Assembly: GCA_030323305.1 (NCBI GenBank)
Contig: CP106741.1
Coordinates: forward strand, 4,835,501 to 4,899,500
Source of the DNA: Paenibacillus sp. CC-CFT747
Lineage (GTDB): Bacteria; Bacillota; Bacilli; Paenibacillales; NBRC-103111
Direction: 5' to 3'
DNA: 64,000 bases
Under the pieces are notes generated by a model. The model had not been told where the DNA came from. It searched no databases and worked only from the letters and a program-made list of their open reading frames with translations. Made by a program: the position numbers and the translations under genes. Shown piece after piece: positions 48,471 through 58,150 of the stretch (position 1 is its first letter; every line of letters begins with the position of its first letter).

Positions 48471-49741
48471 TCAAATGGTTGAACCCGATTTGCCTAATGG
48501 AATGCCCGCAGTAATTACAACTAAATCCTCTTTCTCGAGAAATCCAAGCTTGTCGCAATTGATTAACGCGGATACAAACATAGCATCGGTTGTCTCAACG
48601 TTTTCGCCAAGCACTGGAATTACGCCCCATAGCAAACTTAGTTTCGGAAGGACATGCGGGTTTGGTGTTATAGCGACAATCGGGGCTTTTGGACGATATT
48701 TTGAAACCATTCGGGCAGTAAATCCATTCTCCGTTGGTGTAATAATGACCTTTGCGTTTAATTCTAGTGATGAACTTACGGCTGCTTGACTAATTGTTTC
48801 GGTGACGTTAACCGTTTGCTTCATACGTCTAACGGAAAACTTCTGGGCAAAGTCCAAAGTATTTTCTGTTTTCGCCGCGATCGTGGCCATAGTTGAAACC
48901 GACTCGACGGGTACTTTCCTGCCGCCGTTTCCCCAGAAAGCATGAGTACATCGACCCCTTGCTGTACCGCATTGGAAACATCGCTGACTTCAGCCCGGGT
49001 TGGCCGTGGATTTACCTGCATGGATTCGAGCATATGGGTCGCAACAATCACCGGCTTGCCAGCCTCGTTGCATTTTTGGATCATCTCTCTTTGTACCAGG
49101 GGGACATCCCCTACTTGAATTTCCACCCCCAGTTCGCCGCGTGCCACCATAATGCCGTCAGAGACAGCGATAATCCCATCTAAATTCAAAATGCCCTCTT
49201 CATTTTCTATTTTCGAAATAATCTGTACGTGTTCGGCATTGTTTTCAGCTAAAATTCTTCTCACTTCAAGAATGTCCTCGGCTTTCCTCACAAACGAAAC
49301 CGCGATGATGTCGACTGCGTTTTCCAAGCCAAAGCGTATGTGATGGATATCCCGCTCTGTAATACCAGGCAAAGTTGTTTTGACGCCGGGCAGGTTGACA
49401 CCTTTCCTAGGTTTCAAAATCCCTCCAGTTAGGACCTTACAATGAATATCACTTTCATTTGTAGACGTTACACACAGCTCAGGATTCGGTCCGTCCCCCC
49501 AAAGCTCGTATTCTCTTACACATGCCTCGTAGAGCTGGAACGTATGGAACTCGGCGTCTTCTCTGAGCAGACTATGCCCGAATGTATTGAGGAGGATCTC
49601 ACCCATCGGGCCGATTCGGGCTTTGGGTCTTGCCGCTTTGGCAGCCGTGCTATGTAACCACACTTTGTCTTCTGCATTCAGCATGCGTTCCCCGCATGGT
49701 AAAAATGACACTTTCACCGAATCTTTTGACAATGGGAACAC
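48471..49741 (-). pseudogene. pyk: Pyruvate kinase, degraded copy
   Basis: The catalytic barrel and C-terminal domain are recognisable: GVNLPGVKTTLPGITERD, DIIAVSFVRKAEDI, IISKIENEEGI, GIMVARGELGVEI, PVIVATHMLESM, DVLMLSGETAAGKYP, then AKVIITPTENGFTARMVSKY. The first 100 or so residues, including the KIVCTIGP start, are missing or scrambled. A single-base loss near 48900 separates the C-terminal domain. It is probably a decaying second copy; the essential gene is expected elsewhere. Confidence 0.8.
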
Positions 49742-49756
49742 AAATCGATCAAACTG

Positions 49757-50423
49757 TCATGTTAACTGTTTTTTGATCAGTTCGAGCTGCTCGCCAATCC
49801 TCTGTGGGATCTCCTGAAACAGCTGCGGCCAGGTAGCATATAAATCGTCCGTCATCCGCCATTCCTTGAAATCCATGGTCGGTGTGAAGGCGAATTTCTG
49901 TAAGTACTGTCCGACGAGGCGGTCGGTTTCTTCACTCGTTTCATAAACGCCCCGGTAAAAGTCGGGAACCAAAAGCCCGGCGTTTCCCGCTTTTTCGTTT
50001 GCGGCGTTCATCAAATCGGGAATCAGCTCGAAGAACTGCGGCAATGGCGAAAAAGCGTGCTTTCCCGGCTGCGAATAGAGAGAGGATCACATGAGTATGA
50101 TCGGCAAGATTGCTTCGGTCCTTCAACAGGCCCTTCAAATATCTGCCGTGAAAGCTGGCTTCGCAATCCAGCACTTCTCCGCTTTTTCCGACGAAAACCC
50201 AAACATGCTCCAGCTCATACAGATGCCCGATGTCATAATCCCAATAAATCGCATATTCCACGATCAAATCGAGATTCGGATCCACAAAAGAAAGCTTCCG
50301 GGGGAATGATGGCGAAGCCTGCTCGGTCCGGATCTCCGTCACCCCCACCCTCACCGGATAAAACGGCTCGCTGCGGTCGAAATAAAGATAAGGCGAATAT
50401 TTTTGGGCGGTTTCCCCGTTCAT
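49757..50423 (-). pseudogene. Hypothetical protein, frameshifted in a CT tract
   Basis: A protein of about 220 residues of unknown family. N-terminal part: KYSPYLYFDRSEPFYPVRVG, DLIVEYAIYWDYDIGHLYELEHVWVFVG. C-terminal part after the break: LPQFFELIPDLMNAANEKAG, TMDFKEWRMTDDLYATWPQL. The frame changes at a CTCTCTCT tract near 50085, consistent with dinucleotide slippage. The start ATG 50423 follows AAAGGATGG. It is 39 bases from the HAD gene and probably cotranscribed with it. No catalytic motif is evident. Confidence 0.7.
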
Positions 50424-50461
50424 GAACAGACCATCCTTTCGTCCGCCTAATCGGATTTTCG

Positions 50462-50992
50462 TTAATCCAGCTCCGCGTTCAAACGTTCGGCCAATTCGAT
50501 CAGTTCCATCGGCTCGTGGATCGTAAAATCCGGTGTTTCGCTGTCGTCTGCCGGCGTCTTCGTATACCTCGGCGACCAATCCAAGAACACGCTTTTGATG
50601 CCGAGCTGCTTGGCTCCCTTCACATCGCGGGCAAGATTGTTGCCGACCATGATAGTGCGGGAAAAATCCTTCTCGCTCAAATCCAAAGCGCCGATCGCCG
50701 CTTTAAACATGCGCGGGCTCGGTTTTCGGTCCTTGATCGTCTCCGAGTAAATCATCGTGGTGAAGCAGTCGTAAATTCCGTTTTGCGTCAAGATGTTTTT
50801 AAACGATTGGGCCAGGCCGTCCGCCACAATCGCCAAGGTATATCCCCTTTCGGCCAGCGTTTTGACCATCATATCCGCTCCGGGAATGACGTCCGCACGG
50901 ATGACGACATCCTCAGCGTCACGAATTTCCGTACTTTCATCAATAATCGTATCTCCGCTGTCCAAAAAAATAATCAATTTTTTCTCTTCCAT
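50462..50992 (-). CDS. HAD-family hydrolase
   Basis: A 176-residue phosphatase-like protein. Motif I is FLDSGDTI (DxxxT with the second Asp replaced by Gly-Asp), motif III KDRKPSPRMF, and motif IV VGNNLARDVKGAKQLG. A small cap lies between them. The unusual first motif means the nucleophile is Asp11 while the general acid position is shifted; activity may be altered. The substrate is unknown. Confidence 0.85.
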   Translation of the reverse strand: MEEKKLIIFLDSGDTIIDESTEIRDAEDVVIRADVIPGADMMVKTLAERGYTLAIVADGLAQSFKNILTQNGIYDCFTTMIYSETIKDRKPSPRMFKAAIGALDLSEKDFSRTIMVGNNLARDVKGAKQLGIKSVFLDWSPRYTKTPADDSETPDFTIHEPMELIELAERLNAELD

Positions 50993-51047
50993 TCGTTTGC
51001 TCTCTCCTGTCGTTGATGTGTGGTAATGAAAATTGTTGATTTCCCTG

Positions 51048-52862
51048 CTACAGCCGAACTGGCTGCATCAGCCCGTCTTCGCCGAAGACCAGCGGGTCCA
51101 TGCATACTTCGCGATGAAATCCTTTTCCCTGCGCAAACCGGGTCAGCGGCGTGACAAACCGGTGATAGGCAATCCAGTATTTATCGCAACCGGGTTCCTG
51201 GAGAATCGAATGATGGCCGGTGCCCAGCATGCCCTTTTCCTTATTCTTTATAAGAACGGGATACCGGTAAGTGATCGGCCCGTAAAGACGCTCCGCCGTG
51301 CCATAGTTGACGTGGTAGTCCTCGCTGCCGGTATCGTCGCAGGACCAGGTGAAGTGATAGAGTCCGCCGCGTTTGAGTACCGTGACCGCCTCGCGGAAAT
51401 CGTGCAGGCCGTCCAGATTCTTCATCGTATCCTCGATAACGTTTACCATATCTTCACCGAGCCGTACGATGGCAGGGTTTACGTTTCCGAACAAAAGGTA
51501 CGCCGTTCCGTCCTCCTCAAAAAAGACAGAGGGGTCAATGGTCTGCCCCATGGCGATGCCATGACGCTTCGTCCGCTCCAGCGTAACAAGCGGCTGAGGC
51601 TGCGCGCGAAAAGGGCCTGCCGGACTCTCGGCAACAGCAGCTCCAATGGCGCTCTCTCCATTTTTCATTTTGCCGCAGAAATAATAGTAATACTTTCCTT
51701 CCTTGCCGGCCATGGCCGGAGCCCATGCGCTGCCGACAGCCCAAGGTACTTCCTCCGTCGCCAGATCCAAAATGACTCCTTCGTCCCTCCAACTGCGCAG
51801 GTCGTCCGAAGAAAAGGCATGAAATAGCGTGCCCGACCAGTCTGTGAACCCATCCGTGGTAGGGTAAAGGTAATAGCGGCCGCCGAACTTCATCAGTTCC
51901 GGGTCTGCAAATTGCCCAGGCAATACCTGATGGCCGTCGCCAAACGCCGCGAGAAGACGGCTGCATTCGGCAGCGGTTATGGGCAGTACCCCGCCGTGGC
52001 GTTTCTTTGATACTCCCAAATCGAAAGCCCCTTCCGGCAAAACCACAAATTCCCCGCTTTCCAGATCGGAGGTCAGCAAGGGGAGATAGCCCTTTCCTTC
52101 CGCAAAGCGATCCACAATTAGGCACCATTCCTCACGATCGTTCAGCTTGAAGATTTGCGGGCCTTCCACACCTGACAATTCCTCCAGAACCGGAGCATGC
52201 AGATTGGTAAAGGAATCTGTTTTCAGCGATGTGCCCTTTTCTACCCGGATATTCTTCGTCGTTTCATCCTTGGAAAACCGGTAAAAGGTACCGTTATGGG
52301 CGATGATCGTGGTGTCGATGATATGGTTATCCCGTTCTATATACTTTTCGGGCACGGAGAAGCTGCGGAAATCTTTGGTGCGGGCGCAATAGATTTTTTG
52401 TTTCCGCTCATTTTCATGCGGCTCTCGGGTTGCAGAGGCCCAAAACACCAAAAATTCGTCCGCGGCCTCGTCGTAAATGGCCTCCGGCGCCCAGACGCAG
52501 CCGGCACCAGGCACGCCAAGTGTGACGGCCCAAGGCGAAGACCAATGCACCAGGTCGGCGGATTCCCAGACGATGATGTCGCGGCTTCCCGCATTAGAAG
52601 CAGCAGCCCATCCCTTCCCGCTCGCCATGCGAAGATCCGTGGCAATCAAATAAAACTTGCCTTCCTTGGGCGAGCGCACCAAAAACGGATCCCTCACGCC
52701 CCTTTCCCCCAATTCCGAACACAGAACCGGTAAGCCCGCGTTCAGGTCTTTCCAATGCAGGCCGTCCTCACTGTAGGAGAAGTAAACTTGCTCGCCGCCC
52801 GGCTCCTCCCCGGTAAAATGCACGAAAAGATAACCCGAATAATGGAAAATTTCTGCTGACAA
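51048..52862 (-). CDS. Tandem glycoside hydrolase family 43 protein
   Basis: A 604-residue intracellular protein made of two five-bladed propellers. Domain 1 (about 1-300) has GVRDPFLVRSPKEGKFYLIATD and VWAPEAIYDEAADEFLVFWAS. Domain 2 (about 305-604) has FADPELMKFGGRYYLYPTTD, SAWAPAMAGKEGKYYYYFCG and TIDPSVFFEEDGTAYLLFGN. Both are GH43 or GH43-like arabinosidase/xylosidase folds. No signal peptide is present. Located next to the pectin-type locus, it probably trims imported arabino-oligosaccharides. Confidence 0.85.
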   Translation of the reverse strand: MSAEIFHYSGYLFVHFTGEEPGGEQVYFSYSEDGLHWKDLNAGLPVLCSELGERGVRDPFLVRSPKEGKFYLIATDLRMASGKGWAAASNAGSRDIIVWESADLVHWSSPWAVTLGVPGAGCVWAPEAIYDEAADEFLVFWASATREPHENERKQKIYCARTKDFRSFSVPEKYIERDNHIIDTTIIAHNGTFYRFSKDETTKNIRVEKGTSLKTDSFTNLHAPVLEELSGVEGPQIFKLNDREEWCLIVDRFAEGKGYLPLLTSDLESGEFVVLPEGAFDLGVSKKRHGGVLPITAAECSRLLAAFGDGHQVLPGQFADPELMKFGGRYYLYPTTDGFTDWSGTLFHAFSSDDLRSWRDEGVILDLATEEVPWAVGSAWAPAMAGKEGKYYYYFCGKMKNGESAIGAAVAESPAGPFRAQPQPLVTLERTKRHGIAMGQTIDPSVFFEEDGTAYLLFGNVNPAIVRLGEDMVNVIEDTMKNLDGLHDFREAVTVLKRGGLYHFTWSCDDTGSEDYHVNYGTAERLYGPITYRYPVLIKNKEKGMLGTGHHSILQEPGCDKYWIAYHRFVTPLTRFAQGKGFHREVCMDPLVFGEDGLMQPVRL

Positions 52863-52905
52863 TATGCTCCCCTCCTGCTGTGTTTAAAATCTCGCGCCGA
52901 GTGAT

Positions 52906-53084
52906 TTGATGCCGACCGGGGGAATCAACCTCGACAACCTGAAGGACTGGATCGCAGCAGGCGCCTTGGCGGTCGGCATGGGTCCGATCTGACGAAGGAA
53001 GCGGTAGCCGCGGATTTCGATCGGATCACGGAGAAGACGCCCGCCTATATGCAAGCGGTCCGCGACGCGAAAGCTGCGAAGTAA
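52906..53084 (+). pseudogene. eda: KDPG/KHG aldolase, C-terminal fragment
   Basis: MPTGGINLDNLKDWIAAGAL and AVGMG are the conserved end of 2-keto-3-deoxygluconate-6-phosphate aldolase, then after one missing base DLTKEAVAADFDRITEKT to TAA 53082-53084. The remaining 150 residues upstream are absent, replaced by the GH43 start region. It is a trace of Entner-Doudoroff/uronate catabolism here. Confidence 0.75.
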
Positions 53085-53120
53085 ACGGTAACCTGTTCAG
53101 CGGACAACGCATGTAAATCA

Positions 53121-53170
53121 AGCAGAGACGGCCGAAGACGAGAAAATTCCTTCGGGTGTCTCTGCTTTTT
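53121..53170 (+). terminator. Rho-independent terminator after the aldolase remnant
   Basis: AGCAGAGAC pairs with GTCTCTGCT, with an inner CCGAA/TTCGG stem, followed by TTTTT. Confidence 0.8.
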
Positions 53171-53257
53171 GTATGCTGAGGGGATTCCGAGCTTTTTTGC
53201 AAAAAGCCCTTTTTGGTGACTTTGTCGGGAAGTCGACCAGATCGCTTTTATCGTTAT

Positions 53258-55640
53258 CTACGATTGGACAATGCGATAGATCTCTCCCGCCTTCGCCGAG
53301 AACCGAACAATGCCTTCACCTGCAGGGAACATTGGAATGATACCGTCCTTGCCGACTATCTTTTTCCACCTGGCAGCAGAACCGCGCATTCCTGATCTCT
53401 TGACGAATGAATCTCCGCTTCCTCCAGCTTGCCATCCGCCCACGTGAATGCTGCCTCAAACCCGCCGCGCGTCCGCAGGCCTTTGACAGCGCCCGATGGC
53501 CATACTTCCGGAAGAGCCGGCAGAAACTCGATAAAACCCTGGTGAGACTGCAGGAGCATCTCGGCCATTCCAGCCGTGGCCGCGAAGTTGCCGTCGATTT
53601 GAAAGGGAGGGTGCGCACTGAGCAGGTTTGCATAGACTCCTCCATGATGATGATTGATAGCCTTGCCGTCTTCGACAAGTTCAAGCATGCGGTTTACCAG
53701 TGCAAAAGCCCGGTTTCCGTCCTTCATCCTCGCCCATAAAGCAATCTTCCACCCCAGGCTCCACCCCGTGCCGTCATCTCCACGAAGTTCTAGTGACTTT
53801 TTGGCTGCCGCCATTAAATCCGGCTTGCTGCTGTCCGTCAGCTGTCGTCCGGGATATACCCCAAATAAATGAGAAAGGTGACGATGATGCTTGTCCTCAT
53901 CCTCGAAGTCGACGGACCATTCCTGAAGCCGGCCGTTGCGGCCGATCTGCAAAGGAAGCAGGCGATCCCTTTGCCGCAGCACGTTTAGCCGGAACTCTTC
54001 GTCCTCGCCCAGAATCTCGGATGCCTCCGCAACGTTCGTGAAGAGGTCCCAGATGAGCGACAAATCCATCGTGGCCGCCGAGCTTACGCCTGCCAATCCT
54101 TCCGGGGTCCGAAACTTATGCTCCGGGGATGTCGACGGCGACGTGACAAGATGGCCGGCTTCGTCTTCAAGCAGCCAATCCAGGCAGAACTTGGCGGCTT
54201 CCATCATCGTTGGAAAGGCGATCTCTCGAAGGTACTCCTCATCGCCGCCAAAGGCGTAATGTTCCCACAGATGCTGGCAAAGCCAAACGCCGCCCATCGG
54301 CCAGAGCGCCCATACCGGATCGCCGCTTTGGCCGTAATCGCCGACCGGCGACGTCTGTCCCCAGATGTCCGAATTATGGTGAGCGACCCATCCAGCGGCT
54401 CCATAGTGCCGTTCGGCCGTCTCCGCTCCATTGCGGGCAAGGACGCCGATGTAACGAAGCAAAGGTTCGTGGCATTCCGCCAGATTCGTCGTCTCGGCCG
54501 GCCAGTAGTTCATCTCTGCATTGATGTTAAGTGTCCAGTTGCTGCTCCATGGCGGCCGGGTATCTGCGTTCCAGATTCCCTGAAGATTGGCAGGCAGCGT
54601 GCCCGGACGGGAGCTTGCGATCATCAGGTACCGTCCATAGTGAAAAAGGAGCTCCACGAGCGCCGGGTCTTTCCCGCCCCTATGTACAATTCTCTTGTCT
54701 GTCGGCAGCTCAGAGCCATCACCTTGCTCTTCTCCTGCCAGCTTCAGCTGAACGCGCCCGAATAAGCCGCTGTAATCCGCGGCATGGCGTGCCCGGAGCT
54801 CGCTGTCGCTGCGTGCCAGCGCAGCCGCCACCGCAGCGGCGGCCACGGCCTCTGCTCCTTGCCCATCTCGGTCGGGAAGGCTTCCGGAATCGCGGAACGT
54901 GGTCGCCGCTGCAAACACAATCGTAAGCGATGTCGCTCCCGAGACGCGCAGACCGTCCGAGGCGAGCGTCATCGTCCCCCTTCCTGCCGTGCCGCCAGCC
55001 GGCCGGCAAACCGAATAGCGTCAGTCGTTTCGAAGTCTCCGTATCGAATGGGTCTGTCCACATCGTAATAGTTTGGGGACACATGCTCCGGCGCTTGTCC
55101 GGAGAGCGCCAATTGGCCATCCCGGACATCGACCCGATTGCGCAGAGTGCTGTTCAGGCTGGCGCGAAGGCTGATCGCACCGGGTTTGCTCGATTCTAGT
55201 CGTACCACGATCACGCCGTCGGGACAGGAAGCAAACACCTCGCGTTTAAAGAGCGTTTCACCGATCCGGTACTCCGTCGTAACGACAGCCTCGTCGAGCG
55301 AAAGAGTGCGCTTATAGCCCTTCGCTATATTTCCGTGCTCAAACTGCAGGAGGAGCTCGCCGAGAGGCAGGTAGGATTGCGTATAAGGCCCCATCATGTC
55401 GCGGGTGCGAAGATCCGCCTCCGCGTATCGGCCTTCGGCGATCAATTGGCGAACATCCGCAAGCGCGGCGAGCGCATTCGGGTTATGCCAATCCCGAGGC
55501 GGCCCGGACCATAGGGTCTCTTCGTTTAGCATAAGCTTTTCGGTCTCAACTCCGCCGAACACCATCGCTCCTAGCCGCCCATTGCCGACCGGAAGTGCCT
55601 CGGTCCAGATCCGGGCGGGCTGCTCGTAATGTAATTTCAT
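53258..55640 (-). pseudogene. Glycoside hydrolase family 95 (alpha-L-fucosidase/galactosidase type), two frameshifts
   Basis: An (alpha/alpha)6-barrel hydrolase, 794 residues when repaired. The N-terminal ARIWTEALPVGNGRLGAMVFGG and LNEETLWSGPP are family landmarks. The barrel has NLQGIWNADTRPPWSSNWTL, NINAEMNYWPAE, SPSTSPEHKF and HHRHLSHLFGVYPG. Losses at the GGGGG run near 54970 and the A run near 53363 split it; the end reads FPAGEGIVRFSAKAGEIYRI. It belongs to the pectin/RG side-chain locus. GH95 enzymes remove alpha-1,2-fucose or L-galactose. Confidence 0.88.
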
Positions 55641-55675
55641 AAGGTCTCCTCGCTATCCGTTTAATAATAGCCGCT

Positions 55676-55879
55676 TCACGATCGCCTGAGGTTGCCAAGC
55701 GTCAAATGGACCTCGCCGTCTGGGTCGGCGGAAACCGACGCGCTGACCTGGGAAATTGTCTCGCCGGCGAATGTATAATCGGGACTTTCAAAATCGACGG
55801 GCAGGAGTTCTGCATCCTGATGAATTTTGAACATGTCGAACACATGACATATCGGAGGCGTCAGCGCCACTTTACCCAT
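55676..55879 (-). pseudogene. GH51 alpha-L-arabinofuranosidase, C-terminal fragment
   Basis: ICHVFDMFKIHQDAELLPVDF and TISQVSASVSADPDGEVHLT match the beta-sandwich end of GH51 enzymes. The catalytic barrel is absent and the last strands are missing after LGNLRRS. It lies between GH95 and GH105 genes, so the locus once had an arabinosidase here. Confidence 0.7.
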
Positions 55880-58139
55880 TTTGGTTTACTCCACTAACGG
55901 CCGTATCCAGGAAATACCGCTTCATTTTCGCAATTTCCGTTCCAGCCAGCATCATGATGCCAATTCCGTGATTGTCGTTCGTTACCGTACGCAGATCTTC
56001 ATTATAGTAATCGGGAGTAAAAGCGTATCTTGAGCCGCTGCACACGCCGTGAACGTTGCCCGACCGATCTATGGCGATCCGGGTTAACCCTCTCCAGGCC
56101 AACAAGGCGGCATCCACATAACGATCCGGCTCCCGAAGCCATCCGAAACGGACGCCCCTCGCAAAAGCATAGGCAAACATCGCCGTGCACGACGCTTCCA
56201 AATACGTTTCCGGATGGTTCAATACCTGATGCCAAAGCCCGCTGTCCGATTGCAAAGCCAAGTAGCCTTTACACAGCTCATCAAAAAATTCGAGGAGCGC
56301 CGGCCTCGCTTCGTGCGTCTCCGGAAGAGCTTCCAATACCTCCGTAAGCGAAAATAAAACCCATCCGTTACCGCGTCCCCAAGGGATTCGAGTTGCGCTC
56401 CCGTACTTGAAATCGTACACGTGAGACATAATCCGATCTTCCGGCATGAATAGATAATTCCTGAACAATAAAAACTGTCTCGCCGCTTCGTCCAACGCGG
56501 AAGCCTTATTCATAATATCGGCGTAACGGCATAGGAACGGGGTACTCATGTATAAATCGTCGGCCCACATCGTATTCGCGGAGTATTCGCCCGGGCATGT
56601 CCGGTAGAAGGCGCCGTCCTCACGCCTTTCCAGCTTGTTCAGCATAAAATCCGCGATCCGGGAAGCCACTGGCAGAAAGGCTTTATCGCCGCATTCCCGG
56701 AAGGCTTCCAGCATAGCCGAGCCAAAGGAGCCGCAGTTGTCGAGCATTTTCATCAAGACCAGCTGGTGGTTGATAGCGGGAAAGCCGTACTGATGATAAT
56801 CCCAAAGGGAATATTCATACATATCTGTGCAGGCTTGGACATGCTCAACCGCATAACGAATCATGTCCGGCCTTTCCAGGAAACGTCCCGTTTGAAGCAG
56901 CCCATAGATCGTAACACCCAGCGGATAGTCCCAGCGGGCATAATTCGTCATACTGCCGACGGTCCATTTATTGCTGAGCATGGAGTTTTCATAGTAAGGG
57001 CGAACCCAGGCATCCGGCATATCCAGCCGCCAGTATGTAAACTCGGGCCCGTCCTTCCCCTCTTTATCGATCACATACAAACGGTTCGTCCGCTGCAAGT
57101 CGTGGGGATCGGGTTCCGTCGTCGGCTCGAACGGTCCGGCAAACAGCCATGCCTGTTTTTCGGGGCTATGCACTTGGCGCGGAGCCTGCAAAGCAAGAGG
57201 AACGCCGTTAATCGAAGCCCTAAACGTATACCCCCAGCTTTCCTCCCCGCAAACGCATCTCAACAGCAGATCGTGCGCTCCTGATGCGAGTTTTATCTCC
57301 GTGGTAAAATGGCCGGGTTTATCTTCCTTCAGCGTCTCCTTACCGTCGATCCATACCGTAATCGGTCCGGAGGCTTCGATGGATAAGCTTACAAGCCGGT
57401 ATCCCTGCTTATTCTGATCCAGGCGGGTCCATGCATAAGCCGACTGGCCCGGCTGGAGGCCATACATCCGCTCCAAAGAAGGAAGAGTACGTTCTTCCTC
57501 GTCCCACCGGTACTTCGGCAGCCAGTTTATCCCGCTGTCTCGCTCATAAGTAAACAAATCGGGCAGATCTTGTTCGTCCGGCGCGATATCCTGATCGACG
57601 GGAATGGAAAAGACCCAGCCCGCCATTCCCTGTCTTTCCCTAAAAGGGGCAAGAACCTGAAGAATGCGAACCTTCGCTTCGTCTGAGCCGATCAAGCAGC
57701 CAAACCCCGCCGGTGTATGCTTCATTTTGATGAACAAGGTGTTCCAGCCCTTTGTGAACGTAACGTTCAGCTTCACTTTCGCATCCGGGCTCATCTCATC
57801 TATGACAGTGGAACGGTAGGAAAGCTGGCCGTTAAGGAAGAGGCGTACCGGACCGAGGCATTGGATCACAAGATCCAAATTTCTCTCCTCATCGCTCCAT
57901 ACCCGTCCCGCGCCGTATGCCCATTGCCCCGGCCTCGCTTCCGGAAACCGCCGGCTCAAGTTCAAGTCGTACAGGCCTTCGCTATTTTGCAATACGCCCG
58001 ATTTGGGAAACGCCCGGAATACGAACCCGGCCTGGGGATTGGCCCCGATATACCTCTGCGAAAGTACATTCAGAATTTCATCTTCATGCTCGCCAAAGCG
58101 ATAATAAGCGCTCTCTTGCTCTTGAAAGTAAACAGTCAT
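55872..58139 (-). CDS. Family 105 glycoside hydrolase with large N-terminal extension
   Basis: Unsaturated rhamnogalacturonyl hydrolase-type enzyme (YesR/YteR fold). The C-terminal half (about 400-755) is the barrel: WDYPLGVTIYGLLQTGRF, GSFGSAMLEAF, YSANTMWADDLYMSTPFLCRY (catalytic Asp region), TRIPWGRGNGWVLFSLTEVL and DSGLWHQVLNHPETYLEAS. The first 380 residues are beta-rich with sugar-binding features (VRLFLNGQLSYRST, ITVWIDGKETLKED), about twice the usual family length. ATG 58139 after AGGAGAGAG is preferred to 58181. The gene is intact. Confidence 0.88.
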   Translation of the reverse strand: MTVYFQEQESAYYRFGEHEDEILNVLSQRYIGANPQAGFVFRAFPKSGVLQNSEGLYDLNLSRRFPEARPGQWAYGAGRVWSDEERNLDLVIQCLGPVRLFLNGQLSYRSTVIDEMSPDAKVKLNVTFTKGWNTLFIKMKHTPAGFGCLIGSDEAKVRILQVLAPFRERQGMAGWVFSIPVDQDIAPDEQDLPDLFTYERDSGINWLPKYRWDEEERTLPSLERMYGLQPGQSAYAWTRLDQNKQGYRLVSLSIEASGPITVWIDGKETLKEDKPGHFTTEIKLASGAHDLLLRCVCGEESWGYTFRASINGVPLALQAPRQVHSPEKQAWLFAGPFEPTTEPDPHDLQRTNRLYVIDKEGKDGPEFTYWRLDMPDAWVRPYYENSMLSNKWTVGSMTNYARWDYPLGVTIYGLLQTGRFLERPDMIRYAVEHVQACTDMYEYSLWDYHQYGFPAINHQLVLMKMLDNCGSFGSAMLEAFRECGDKAFLPVASRIADFMLNKLERREDGAFYRTCPGEYSANTMWADDLYMSTPFLCRYADIMNKASALDEAARQFLLFRNYLFMPEDRIMSHVYDFKYGSATRIPWGRGNGWVLFSLTEVLEALPETHEARPALLEFFDELCKGYLALQSDSGLWHQVLNHPETYLEASCTAMFAYAFARGVRFGWLREPDRYVDAALLAWRGLTRIAIDRSGNVHGVCSGSRYAFTPDYYNEDLRTVTNDNHGIGIMMLAGTEIAKMKRYFLDTAVSGVNQNG

Positions 58140-58150
58140 TATTCTCTCTC

